Shown: piece after piece, positions 21,379 to 29,699 of the stretch
How positions within the stretch are numbered: position 1 is the first letter of the stretch
Layout of the letters: each line of letters begins with the position of its first letter
Origin: Inhella crocodyli
GTDB lineage: Bacteria > Pseudomonadota > Gammaproteobacteria > Burkholderiales > Burkholderiaceae_C
Reading direction: 5' to 3'
NCBI RefSeq assembly: GCF_004004565.1
Contig: NZ_SACM01000004.1
Location: forward strand, 186,001 to 250,000
DNA length: 64,000 nucleotides
Translations under genes and position numbers: made by a program
The notes under the pieces: model-generated
Seen by the model: the letters and a program-made list of their open reading frames with translations, nothing else
Database searches by the model: none
Told to the model about the DNA's origin: nothing

Positions 21379-22215
21379 TTACTTGACGGCGCCGGCGGTC
21401 AGGCCGGCGATGAGCTGGCGCGAGGCCAGCGCGAACAGCGCGATCAGGGGCACGGTGGCGATGGCCGCGCCGGCCATCAGCGCGCCCCACTCGGTGTCCA
21501 CGGGGTTTTGCAGGGTGCGCAGGGCCAGGGGCAGCGTGAAGTTGTCGGGCGTGCGCATGACGATCAGCGGACCGACAAAGTTGTTCCAGCTGCCGATGAA
21601 GGCGATCAGGCCGAGGGTGCCCATGGCCGGCTTGAGCAGGGGCAGCACGATGCGGGCGTAGATGCCCAGCTCGCTGCAGCCGTCCATGCGCGCCGCCTCG
21701 ATCAGCTCGCGCGGCACGGCCGAGCGGGCGTACTGCCGCATCAGGAAGATGCCGAAGGCGCTGGCCGCGCCAGGGATGTAGAGCGCGCGGGGTTGGTCGA
21801 TCCAGCCCAACAGGTCCATGATCATGAAGCTGGGGATCATGCTCATGAAGCTGGGCAGCAGCATGGTGCCCAGCACCAGTGCGAACAGCGGCTTCTTGAA
21901 GCGGAACTCGTACATCGCGAAGGCGTAGCCGCCCATGCTGCAAAACAGCAGGGTCAGCACCGTGCTGATGAGCGCCACGTACACGCTCCAGCCCAGGTTG
22001 CGCCAGAACGGGATGCGCTCCGTCAGGATCTGGAAGTTGGCCGCGAGGTCGTTGCCGAACCACAGGGGCGGCGGCATGCTGAAGATCTCGGTGCGCGAGT
22101 GCGTGGCGAACACGAACATCACGTAGAAGGGCGCGAGCATCAGCAGCGCGCCCACGCCCACGAGCAGGCGGGCGCTCCAGAGTCCCATGGCGGTGGCGGG
22201 GGAGGTCTGCGGCAT
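21379..22215 (-). CDS. Carbohydrate ABC transporter permease (MalG-like)
   Basis: The 278-residue membrane protein has six predicted transmembrane segments, beginning with LLVGVGALLMLAPFYVMFVF. The cytoplasmic EAA loop EAARMDGCSELGIYARIVLPLLKPA contacts the ATPase. Its length and GSWNNFVGPLIVM segment are typical of the MalG half of CUT1 importers. Its start overlaps the stop of the other permease (TGATG), and GH1 follows 23 bp downstream. Confidence 0.95.
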   Translation of the reverse strand: MPQTSPATAMGLWSARLLVGVGALLMLAPFYVMFVFATHSRTEIFSMPPPLWFGNDLAANFQILTERIPFWRNLGWSVYVALISTVLTLLFCSMGGYAFAMYEFRFKKPLFALVLGTMLLPSFMSMIPSFMIMDLLGWIDQPRALYIPGAASAFGIFLMRQYARSAVPRELIEAARMDGCSELGIYARIVLPLLKPAMGTLGLIAFIGSWNNFVGPLIVMRTPDNFTLPLALRTLQNPVDTEWGALMAGAAIATVPLIALFALASRQLIAGLTAGAVK

Positions 22216-23141
22216 CAGTCTTCCTTCCCGAAGGCCCGGTGCGTGGCCCAGGTGGCCAGGGCCAGCAGACCGAACAGCAGCCAGGCCATGGCGCTGGCGG
22301 CGCCGAAGTCGTTGAAGTCGAAGGCCAGGCGGTACAGGTACACGGCGCTGGTCATGCCGGCTTGGTCGTTGCCGCCACGCCCGTTGGTGAGGATGAAGGG
22401 CTCCTCGAACAGCTGCAGGCTGCCGATGATGGACAGGGTCACGCCGAAGAGCAGCATGGCGCGCAGGCCCGGCAGCGTGATGTGCACGAACTGCTGCCAG
22501 CGGCCGGCGCCGTCCATGGTGGCGGCCTCGTACAGGTCCTTGGGGATGGTTTGCAGCGCGGCCAGGTAGAGCACGGCGTTGAAGCCGACGAAGCGCCAGA
22601 AGACCACGGTGGCGATGGCGGGCTTGAGGCGGTCGGGGTCGTTGATCCAGTCGATGGCCGCGGCCGGCAGCAGCCAGTCCAGGCCGGGGATGGCGCGCAG
22701 CGCGCCGATGGCCGCGTTGATCAGGCCGTAGTCGGTGCTGAACAGCGAGCTGAACAGGATGGCGATGGCCACCGTGCTGGTGATGTAGGGCAGGAAGTAC
22801 ACGCCCACCAGCGTGTCGCGCCGGCGCTGGCCCATGGCGTTGAGCATCACCGCCAGCGGCACGGCCACCAGGTGCTGCGGCAGCGCACTGGCCAGGCCCA
22901 GCCACAGGGTGTTGCCCAGGCTCTTCCAGAACCATTCGTCCTGCAGCGCGAAGGTGAAGTTTTCGAAGGCCACCCAGTCCATGGCGCCCAGGCCGCTGGT
23001 CGGCTCCCAATGGTGGAAGGCCAGGTAGAGCGAGAACAGCAGCGGGAACAGCCCGAAGACCGCGAACAGGATCAGGAAGGGCGCGAGCAGCCAATAAGGC
23101 GCGGCGCCGACGGACACCCATGGGGCGCTCTGGCGTTTCAT
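22215..23141 (-). CDS. Carbohydrate ABC transporter permease (MalF-like)
   Basis: The 308-residue protein has a first membrane segment YWLLAPFLILFAVFGLFPLLFSLYLAF, followed by further helices and the EAA loop YEAATMDGAGRWQQFVHITLPGL. PFILTNGRGGNDQAGMTSAVYLY in the second half is common to MalF-type permeases for oligosaccharides. It overlaps the binding-protein stop (ATGA) upstream and the second permease start downstream, so the three are translationally coupled. Confidence 0.95.
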   Translation of the reverse strand: MKRQSAPWVSVGAAPYWLLAPFLILFAVFGLFPLLFSLYLAFHHWEPTSGLGAMDWVAFENFTFALQDEWFWKSLGNTLWLGLASALPQHLVAVPLAVMLNAMGQRRRDTLVGVYFLPYITSTVAIAILFSSLFSTDYGLINAAIGALRAIPGLDWLLPAAAIDWINDPDRLKPAIATVVFWRFVGFNAVLYLAALQTIPKDLYEAATMDGAGRWQQFVHITLPGLRAMLLFGVTLSIIGSLQLFEEPFILTNGRGGNDQAGMTSAVYLYRLAFDFNDFGAASAMAWLLFGLLALATWATHRAFGKED

Positions 23142-24403
23142 CGCGTGGCCCGCCGGATCAACAGGCGCTCGGCGTCGCCCAGGGCCCTGGGGATGTCCTT
23201 GCCGCGGGTCAGCACCTTGTCGAGCTCGGTGTTGATCACCTCGTCGGCGAAGGCGTCCTGCCGGTGCACCGCCACGGGCTGGATGCGCCGCGCCGCCTCG
23301 CGCCAGATCTTGCGCGCCGGCTGGCCGCCCAGGAAGGGCAGGGGCTGCTCGAAGAAGGGGTCGTCGAAGGTGTCGACCAGGGCTGGGAAGATGTCGTGCG
23401 CCTGGAAGGCGTCGAGCAGCAGGCGGCGGTCCAGCGTCAGCGTTTGCATCAGGTCCCAGGCCAAGGCGCGCTTGGTCGGGTCGCCCTTGGCCGGCAGCGC
23501 GTAGAAGCTGCCGCCATAGGCCGCGAAGGCGCCCTCGGGCAATTGCGCCGCGCGCCACAGGCCGTGGGTCTTGGGCGCCAGCCACGATCCCAAGAAGCCC
23601 GTGAGCCAGGCGCCCAGCATTTGCGTGGCGATGCTGCCGCGGCGGAAGCCCTCGGTCCAGTCGCCGGACCAGTTGTAGACGCCGGCGTCGAGCTTGTCGC
23701 GGCGCACGGCGCGGGCCAGCTCGAAGGCGCGCACGAAGCGCGGGCTGCGCACCAGCACCTCGTTCTTGGCGCTGAAGTACAGGCCGTCGCCCGGGGCGAC
23801 GTGGGTGCGGATCAGGATGTCCTTCATGTCCCGCGCGTGGGCCAGCAGGTAGGCGCCGGTCTTGGCGCGGATCTGCTTGCCGGCGGCCAGGAAGCCGTCC
23901 CAGCTGGTGGTCAGGTCGGCCTCTTGCAGGCCGGCCTTTTGCAGCACGTCGTGGCGGTACAGCAGGGTGCCGGGTCCGATGTCGGACGGCAGGGCCAGCA
24001 GTTCGCCGCGCTTGTTGTGCGCCTGGCCCCAGGTGTAGGGCACGAAGCGGCTCTGCAGCTTCTCGCCGTGGAAGGGCGCTTGGCGCAGGTCCAGGAGGCC
24101 CCGGCCTTGGGCGAAGCGACCGAGGTAGCCCACCTCCAGCGACATCAGGTCGGGCATGTGGCTGCCCGTGGACAGGGCCGTGATCATGGCCGTGTGGTGG
24201 TCGTTCATCTCCCGGCTGATGACCTCGACCTCCACGCCAGGGTGCTTCGCCTTCCACGCCGGCAGGGCGGCGCGCACGATGGCGTCGAGCTTTGGGTACG
24301 CGGCCACGGTGAGCTTGCGCGGCTCGGCCTGGGCACAGCTCGCCCCCCAGGCCAGGCCCAAGCCCAGCCCCAGGGTGGCGCGTCGCGTCGCGTCCATCGT
24401 CAT
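23138..24403 (-). CDS. Extracellular sugar-binding protein of ABC importer
   Basis: The 421-residue product has an export signal with consecutive arginines (TRRATLGLGLGLAWGASCAQA), possibly Tat-dependent. The mature part has the fold of family-1 solute-binding proteins: KLTVAAYPKLDAIVRAALPAW, VEVEVISREMNDHH, LSTGSHMPDLMSLEV, and a hinge region with GDWTEGFRRGSIATQMLGAWL. It is first in the operon, 53 bp downstream of the LacI-type operator. An alternative ATG lies two codons inside. The genetic context (GH1, GH16) suggests beta-glucan oligosaccharides such as laminaribiose or cellobiose, but nothing in the sequence fixes this. Confidence 0.93.
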   Translation of the reverse strand: MTMDATRRATLGLGLGLAWGASCAQAEPRKLTVAAYPKLDAIVRAALPAWKAKHPGVEVEVISREMNDHHTAMITALSTGSHMPDLMSLEVGYLGRFAQGRGLLDLRQAPFHGEKLQSRFVPYTWGQAHNKRGELLALPSDIGPGTLLYRHDVLQKAGLQEADLTTSWDGFLAAGKQIRAKTGAYLLAHARDMKDILIRTHVAPGDGLYFSAKNEVLVRSPRFVRAFELARAVRRDKLDAGVYNWSGDWTEGFRRGSIATQMLGAWLTGFLGSWLAPKTHGLWRAAQLPEGAFAAYGGSFYALPAKGDPTKRALAWDLMQTLTLDRRLLLDAFQAHDIFPALVDTFDDPFFEQPLPFLGGQPARKIWREAARRIQPVAVHRQDAFADEVINTELDKVLTRGKDIPRALGDAERLLIRRATR

Positions 24404-24455
24404 GGGAATTCGGTCTCCTGCGCTCGGCGGCCCGACGGGGTTCGGGCTCTGGTTA

Positions 24456-24500
24456 TGAAAGCGCTTTCAGACTGTAGTGGACGCCCGCGATCGGTGTCAA
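24456..24500 (-). promoter_or_regulatory. Sigma-70 promoter with LacI-type operator for the ABC/GH1 operon
   Basis: Read on the minus strand, TTGACA (24495-24500, perfect -35) is followed after 18 bp by TACAGT (24471-24476, a 4/6 -10 match). The perfect palindrome TGAAAGCGCTTTCA occupies 24456-24469, starting one base after the -10, so it covers the transcription start. This is the clearest promoter-operator pair in the window and shows that the palindrome acts as a repressor site. Confidence 0.88.
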
Positions 24501-24535
24501 TCGAGGGTTAGCGCGGGGGGGCGGGCGGCGCGCGC

Positions 24536-25570
24536 TCAGTTCGCGCTGGGGCCTTGGTAGCTCAGGCCCTCGTCGACCGCGGTGGGCAGGCGGCTGAGGG
24601 CCGCGGGGCCGCTGCCCTGGGCTTGGCGGTCGAGCTCGGTCTGCAGGTCGACCACGCGCCACAGGTGCTGCAGGGCCTCGCGGTGGTCGCCCAGGCGCTC
24701 CAGCAGCTTGGCCAGCTGCAAGTGGGCGCGGCGCTGCTCGGCCTTGGACTGGATGCGCTCGGCCAGAGCCAGGCCGTGCCGGGTGCTGCGGATGGCGGCG
24801 GTTTCGTCGCCGCGGGCCAGCGCGATCTCGGTCCAGGTGCGGCTCGCCGCCGCTTCCAGCCAGTGGTGCTGCAGGCGGTTGGCCAGGTTCAGGGCCAGGC
24901 GGCAGTCGGCCACCGCCAGGGGCATTTGGCCGCGGGCCAGCGCGGTTTGCGCCAGGTGCCAGTGGGCCTCGGCCTCGAACTCTTGGTGACCGCCCCGGCG
25001 GGCCGCGGCCAGGCCGTGGCTGAACTGCCGCTCGGCGTCCTCGAGCTGCTGGCTCTCCAGGTGGCCGACGCCCAGGTTGATGGCCACCTTGGCGGCCAGG
25101 TAGCTGTCGTTCAGGCCCTGCAGGCGCTGCAGCGCGTCGCGGTGAAAGCGCAGGCCCGTGCTCCAGGCGCCCATCGCGTAATGGATCTGGCCCAGGCCGA
25201 TGCGGGCCGACACGCCCATGTGCTCGTCCTTGGCCCGTTCGGCCCAGTCCAGCGCGCGCGACCAGTGCTCGGTCGCGTCCAGGTAGTTGCCTTGTTGATA
25301 GGCCAAGCGGCCCAGGGCTTCGGCCACGCGGGCGGCCTGCAAGGGCATGAGCGTCGGGGCGGCGTCCTCCGCGGCGCGGTGCAGGTCGGCCTGCAACTCG
25401 AGCGCGCGGCCGCGGTGCTCCAGCAGGTAAAAGCGCAGCACCAAGGCATCCAGCGCGCCGGCGCGGTCGCCCCGCGCGCGGCACTGGGCCTCCTGCGCGA
25501 GCAACCAGTCCAGCGCCCAGCGCGGGTGCCGCGGCGCGATGCGCGACAGGCGCTCGAGCAGGCGGGTCAT
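24536..25570 (-). CDS. TPR-repeat protein of unknown function
   Basis: The 344-residue product consists almost wholly of helical tetratricopeptide-like repeats, for example LEALGRLAYQQGNYLDATEHWSRAL-type units at about 85-115, then IGLGQIHYAMGAWSTGLRFHRDAL, AINLGVGHLESQQLEDAERQFSHGL and LQLAKLLERLGDHREALQHLWRV. There is no signal peptide or output domain. It resembles the sensory N-terminal halves of TPR-GGDEF or TPR-kinase proteins, but the protein stops after the repeats. It ends 35 bp upstream of the ABC operon promoter, and diverges from nagK. A regulatory or scaffolding role is only a guess. Confidence 0.75.
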   Translation of the reverse strand: MTRLLERLSRIAPRHPRWALDWLLAQEAQCRARGDRAGALDALVLRFYLLEHRGRALELQADLHRAAEDAAPTLMPLQAARVAEALGRLAYQQGNYLDATEHWSRALDWAERAKDEHMGVSARIGLGQIHYAMGAWSTGLRFHRDALQRLQGLNDSYLAAKVAINLGVGHLESQQLEDAERQFSHGLAAARRGGHQEFEAEAHWHLAQTALARGQMPLAVADCRLALNLANRLQHHWLEAAASRTWTEIALARGDETAAIRSTRHGLALAERIQSKAEQRRAHLQLAKLLERLGDHREALQHLWRVVDLQTELDRQAQGSGPAALSRLPTAVDEGLSYQGPSAN

Positions 25571-25764
25571 GGCGTCGGCGTCGGCCGGGAAGTGCGGGGC
25601 GGGGGCGGGTATCACGGGCAAGAACCGACGGACCAGGGGCGGGCGAGGGCGCTCAGGATAGCCGGGGCACGGCCGATCTCGGCCTTGGCGCGCGCCCCAG
25701 TGGTCTGCAGGTGGCCTTTCGGGGCACACTCGGGTGGCGGCAGACCGCGGCCAACAGCAAAAGT

Positions 25765-25810
25765 CCACTCCAATACCAATTGACCTACGCGGTTGTTGGT
25801 ATTAGAGTGG
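25765..25810 (+). promoter_or_regulatory. GntR-type operator overlapping the promoter of the GlcNAc operon
   Basis: A long inverted repeat has arms CCACTCCAATACCAA (25765-25779) and TTGGTATTAGAGTGG (25796-25810): 15 bp each with one mismatch, 16 bp apart. Between and overlapping them is TTGACC (25780-25785, -35) and, 17 bp on, TAGAGT (25803-25808, -10). Transcription would start near 25815-25820, at or within a few bases of the nagK ATG (25819), so the message may be leaderless. The TTGGTATT core recurs before the second TonB receptor. Confidence 0.8.
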
Positions 25811-25818
25811 TATCCATT

Positions 25819-26757
25819 ATGCTGCCCGCTGCCCCCCGCCACACCCGCCTGCCACGCTGGTCCGCCACCGGCCGGGCCCGGTACTGGCTGGGCGTGGACG
25901 GCGGCGGCACCCAAACCCGGCTGCGCCTGGCCGAAGCGACCGGCCGCGTGCTGGCCGAAGGCCGGGCCGGCCCTTCGGCCCTGGGCCAGGGCGCCGACCA
26001 GGCTTGGCGCCACATCCAAGAAGCCCTGGCCGAGGCCGCGCACGGCGCAGGCCTGCCCGAAGCCCCCGACTGGGCCGATTGCGCGATGGGCGCCGGCCTG
26101 TCGGGCGCCGGCGTGCCGGCGCAGGCCCAGGCCTTCCTGGCCCGCGCGCCCCTGGCGCTGGCGCTCACGCTCGACACCGACGGCCATGCCGGCGTGTTGG
26201 GCGCGCACGGCGCGCAGCCCGGCGCCCTGGTCATCGCCGGCACCGGCTCCGTGGCCGAGGCCTTGGACGCCGAGGGGCAGCGCCGCACCGTGGGCGGCTG
26301 GGGCTGGCTGAACGGCGACGAGGGCAGCGGCGCCTGGCTGGGCAAGGCCGCCGTGCGCCACGCCCAGCGCGCGCTGGACGGCCGCGACCGCACCGGCCCC
26401 CTGGCCCGTGCCGTGTGGGACGTCACCAGCGGCCGCCCCGACGCCCTGCTGGACTGGGCCTTGGAAGCGCAGCAGCGTCGCTTTGCCAGCCTGGCGCCGC
26501 TGGTGTTCGCGCACGAACACGAGGACCCCGCCGCACAAGCCCTGCTGGCCGACGCCGCCCAGGAACTGGCCGTGCTGGCCGGTGCCGTGGACCCGAGCAG
26601 GCAGTTGCCCATCGCCTGGAGTGGCAGCATCGCCGACCGGCTGGCCCCGCGCCTGCCGCCCGCGCTGCGCGTCCGCAGCGTTGCCCCCCAGGGCGACGCC
26701 ATGGCCGGTGCGCTGCTGATGGTCCAACACACCTTGCTGAACGAGATGCCCGCATGA
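25819..26757 (+). CDS. nagK: BadF/BadG-type ATPase, probable N-acetylglucosamine kinase
   Basis: The 312-residue protein belongs to the BadF/BadG/BcrA ATPase family that includes N-acetylglucosamine kinases. Landmarks are the phosphate-1 loop VDGGGTQTRLRLA (about 28-40), DTDGHAGVLGAHG with the catalytic-type aspartate, VIAGTGSVAEAL (phosphate 2) and GWGWLNGDEGSGAWLG, which in GlcNAc kinases contacts the sugar. It would phosphorylate incoming GlcNAc (or related amino sugar) to GlcNAc-6-P for NagA downstream. The ATG lies only 8 bp after the operator and has no ribosome binding site. Its stop overlaps the GntR start (ATGA). Glucosamine or MurNAc kinase activity remains possible. Confidence 0.85.
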   Translation: MLPAAPRHTRLPRWSATGRARYWLGVDGGGTQTRLRLAEATGRVLAEGRAGPSALGQGADQAWRHIQEALAEAAHGAGLPEAPDWADCAMGAGLSGAGVPAQAQAFLARAPLALALTLDTDGHAGVLGAHGAQPGALVIAGTGSVAEALDAEGQRRTVGGWGWLNGDEGSGAWLGKAAVRHAQRALDGRDRTGPLARAVWDVTSGRPDALLDWALEAQQRRFASLAPLVFAHEHEDPAAQALLADAAQELAVLAGAVDPSRQLPIAWSGSIADRLAPRLPPALRVRSVAPQGDAMAGALLMVQHTLLNEMPA

Positions 26758-27491
26758 GCACCCTGCCGTTTGATTTCCGGCCCGACCCCGAGGCCGCCTC
26801 GCCGCTCTACCTGCAGCTGGCGCAGGCCCTGGCCAAGGCCATCCACGACGGGCGCTACCAGGCCGACGAGGCCCTGCCCTCGGAGCGCCTGCTGGCCGAA
26901 TCGTTGAGCCTGTCGCGCGTCACCGCGCGCAAGGCCATCGAGCGCCTGACCGAGCAGGGCCTGATCGTGCGCAAGCGCGGCTCGGGCAACTACATCGCAC
27001 CGCGCCTGGAGCAACCGCTCACGCGCCTGTCGGGCTTTTCGGAAGAGCTGCACCAGCGCGGCTTCGTGCCGGGCTCGCGCTGGCTCAAGCGCGGCTTCAC
27101 GCCCGCGGCGGCCGACGAGCAGCTGTCGCTGGAGCTGCACGGCAACGAGCGCGTCGCGCGCCTGGAGCGCCTGCGCCTGGCCGACAGCGTCATCATGGCC
27201 TACGAGGTCAGCGTGCTGCCGGCCTCCATCCTGCCCGACCCCGAGGCCGTCAACGCCTCGCTCTACGCCCACCTCGCGCAGCGCGGCAACGCGCCGGTGC
27301 GCGCGCTGCAGCACATCCGCGCGCTCAACGCCGACGCCAAGCTCGCCGGCCTGATGGAGATCCCCGTCGGCGCCGCCGTGCTGTTCATCACCCGCGTGGG
27401 CTACCTGGCCTCGGGCCAGGCCGTGGAGTTGACGCACAGCTACTGCCGCAGCGATTACTACGACTTCGTGGCGGAGATGCGGCGTGATTGA
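26754..27491 (+). CDS. GntR/HutC-family repressor of the amino-sugar operon
   Basis: The 245-residue regulator has an N-terminal winged helix (PLYLQLAQALAKAI, LPSERLLAESLSLSRVTARKAIERLTEQGLI) and a C-terminal UTRA effector domain (from about 95: RLSGFSEELHQRGF; YEVSVLPASILPDP; HSYCRSDYYDFVAE). This is the HutC subfamily, to which NagR/DasR-type GlcNAc regulators belong; they respond to GlcNAc-6-P or GlcN-6-P. Its gene sits inside the operon, overlapping nagK and nagA. It is the natural candidate to bind the TTGGTATT repeats at 25.77 kb and 42.1-42.3 kb (autoregulation plus control of the second TonB receptor). Confidence 0.9.
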   Translation: MSTLPFDFRPDPEAASPLYLQLAQALAKAIHDGRYQADEALPSERLLAESLSLSRVTARKAIERLTEQGLIVRKRGSGNYIAPRLEQPLTRLSGFSEELHQRGFVPGSRWLKRGFTPAAADEQLSLELHGNERVARLERLRLADSVIMAYEVSVLPASILPDPEAVNASLYAHLAQRGNAPVRALQHIRALNADAKLAGLMEIPVGAAVLFITRVGYLASGQAVELTHSYCRSDYYDFVAEMRRD

Positions 27492-28626
27492 CAAGGGCAG
27501 TCGCGAGGGCTTGATCGTCACGCCCGAGGCATCCGAGGGCGTGTGGCACGGCTCGGTGCACTGGCACGGTGGACGGATCGTGTCCATCTCGGGCCGTGAG
27601 GTGAGTCGCGCCCAAGCGGAGGCCCTGAGCGCCACCACGCCCTGGCTGCTGCCCGGCTTCGTCGACCTGCACTGCCACGGCGGCGGCGGGCACGACGTGA
27701 TGGACGGTGGCGAGGCCGCCGCGCACATCGCCCGCACCCACGTGCGCCACGGCACGACCGCGCTGCTGGCCACCACGATGACGGCGCCGCTGCCCGAGAT
27801 CCAGGCCGCCTTCGCGCCGCTGGGCGAGCAGATCGCGCAGCGCCGCCCGGGCAGCGCGCGCTGGCTGGGCGTGCACCTCGAAGGCCCCTACATCAACCCC
27901 GAGCGCTTGGGCGCGCAGCCCGACTTCGCGCAGGTGGCCGACCTGGCCACCGTGCGCGCCCTGCACGCGGTGGCGCCCATCCGCGTCGTCACGCTGGCGC
28001 CCGAGATCGAGCACCACCTGGCGCTGATCCCGGCGCTGGTGGCCGACGGCATTCGCGTGCAGATTGGGCACAGCAACGGCAGCTACGACGACGGCGTGGC
28101 CGCCTTGGCGCGCGGCGCGCACGGCTTCACCCACCTGTTCAACGCCATGAGCGGCCTGCACCACCGCGAGCCCGGCATGGCCGGCGCCGCGCTGGCCCAC
28201 GCGCAGCACGCCGAGCTCATCCCCGACCTGCTGCACGTGCACCCCGGTGCGCTGCGCGTGGCCCTGCGCGCCATCCCCCACTGCTACTGCGTGACCGACG
28301 CCACCAGCGCCACCGGCATGCCCGACGGCGAGTACCGCCTGGGCCGCCACCGCGTGCTCAAGTGCCTGGGCGCCGTGCGCTTGGCCGACGGCACCTTGGC
28401 CGGCAGCGCGCTGACCCTGGACCAGGCGCTGCGCAACCTCGTCGTGCACCTGGGCCTGCCGTTGACGGAGGGCGTGCGCCGCGTGGCCACCATCGCCGCC
28501 GACTACCTGGACCTGCCCGACCGCGGCCGACTGGCCGTGGGCGCGCACGCCGACCTCGTGGTGATGAACCGCGATTTGCAACTCCAAGCCGTGTTTGCCG
28601 AAGGGGAAGAGATTGAGCTCGCTTGA
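27484..28626 (+). CDS. nagA: N-acetylglucosamine-6-phosphate deacetylase
   Basis: The 380-residue enzyme has the amidohydrolase metal motif DLHCHGGGG, the HLEGPYINPE strand with the metal-binding glutamate, GHSNGSYDD, THLFNAMSGLHHREPG (NagA hallmark) and CVTDATSATGMPDGEY carrying the catalytic aspartate. It converts GlcNAc-6-P to GlcN-6-P and acetate. The GTG start overlaps the end of the GntR gene by 8 bp; no ATG fits better. The next gene supplies the deaminase. Confidence 0.95.
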   Translation: MIDKGSREGLIVTPEASEGVWHGSVHWHGGRIVSISGREVSRAQAEALSATTPWLLPGFVDLHCHGGGGHDVMDGGEAAAHIARTHVRHGTTALLATTMTAPLPEIQAAFAPLGEQIAQRRPGSARWLGVHLEGPYINPERLGAQPDFAQVADLATVRALHAVAPIRVVTLAPEIEHHLALIPALVADGIRVQIGHSNGSYDDGVAALARGAHGFTHLFNAMSGLHHREPGMAGAALAHAQHAELIPDLLHVHPGALRVALRAIPHCYCVTDATSATGMPDGEYRLGRHRVLKCLGAVRLADGTLAGSALTLDQALRNLVVHLGLPLTEGVRRVATIAADYLDLPDRGRLAVGAHADLVVMNRDLQLQAVFAEGEEIELA

Positions 28627-29698
28627 AACGACGGTGGCGCCGTCCACGCCCACGCCGTCCGTGGTGTCGTCCTTGATGCTGTCCGAGGCGCGCAGCGCCC
28701 CCGCCGCCGTGGCGCAGCAACTGGCGCAAGACGGCGCCGCCTACGCCGCGCTGGGCCGCAGCCTGCGTGACCTGCCCCCCAGCAGCCTGCTGACCGTGGC
28801 ACGCGGCTCGTCCGACCACGCGGCGCACTACCTCGCCTACCTGGTGATGGCGCGCCTGGGCCGCTTGGTGACCTCGCTGCCCATGTCCCTGGTGACCCTG
28901 TACGGCAGCCGCATCCGCACCGAGGGCCTGGTCTCCTTCGCCTTCTCGCAGTCGGGCCAAAGCCCCGACCTCGTGGCCCCCACGAAAGCCTTCCGCGAAG
29001 GCGGCGCGCGCACCGTGGCCTTCGTCAACGCCGCCGGCTCGCCCTTGGCGCAGGCGGCCGAGCACGTGTTCGCGCTGCACGCCGGCGAAGAGCGCAGCGT
29101 GGCCGCGACCAAGAGCTACATCGCCCAGCTGGTGGCCGGCGCCCGCGTGGTGGCCAGCTGGCAGGAGGACGACGCGCTGCGCGTGGCCCTGCAAGACCTG
29201 CCCGGCGTGCTGGAACGCGCCGCGCACCAAGACTGGTCGAGCGCCGTGGACGCGCTGCGCCACGCCGACCGCCTCTTCGTCATCGGCCGCGGCACGGGCC
29301 TGCCCATCGCCATGGAAGCGGCGCTGAAGTTCAAGGAAACCTGCGCCATCCAGGCCGAGGCCTTCTCGGGCGCCGAGGTCAAGCACGGGCCCATGGCACT
29401 GGTGGACGACGGCTACCCCTTGCTGGTCTTCGCGCCGCGCGGTCCCGCGCAATCGGGCCTGCTGGCCCTGGCCGAGGAGATGCGCGGCCGCGGCGCCAAG
29501 GTCTTGCTGGCCGCCCCCGAAGGCAGTGTGCCCGCCGGCACGCCCGGTTGGCTGCCGCTGGTCGGCGCGGGGCATGAAGAGCTGGACCCCATCGCCGCCG
29601 TGCAGAGCTTCTACCCGATGGTCGAAGCCCTGGCGCAGGCGCGAGGCCTGAACCCGGACCAACCGCGGCACCTCGCCAAGGTCACGAAAACGCATTGA
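28613..29698 (+). CDS. SIS-domain glucosamine-6-phosphate deaminase (NagB-II type)
   Basis: The product (361 residues) holds two SIS domains equivalent to the isomerase half of GlmS, without the glutaminase domain: SLLTVARGSSDHAAHYLAYLV, FSQSGQSPDL, VAATKSYIAQL, VIGRGTGLPIAMEAALKFKET, EAFSGAEVKHGPMALV. In other proteobacteria such proteins replace NagB and deaminate GlcN-6-P to fructose-6-P plus ammonia; no classical NagB is present here. The start is uncertain: TTG at 28613 has GGGGAAGA just upstream and overlaps nagA; TTG at 28595 and ATG at 28676 are alternatives. Confidence 0.87.
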   Translation: MSSLETTVAPSTPTPSVVSSLMLSEARSAPAAVAQQLAQDGAAYAALGRSLRDLPPSSLLTVARGSSDHAAHYLAYLVMARLGRLVTSLPMSLVTLYGSRIRTEGLVSFAFSQSGQSPDLVAPTKAFREGGARTVAFVNAAGSPLAQAAEHVFALHAGEERSVAATKSYIAQLVAGARVVASWQEDDALRVALQDLPGVLERAAHQDWSSAVDALRHADRLFVIGRGTGLPIAMEAALKFKETCAIQAEAFSGAEVKHGPMALVDDGYPLLVFAPRGPAQSGLLALAEEMRGRGAKVLLAAPEGSVPAGTPGWLPLVGAGHEELDPIAAVQSFYPMVEALAQARGLNPDQPRHLAKVTKTH

Positions 29699-29699
29699 G

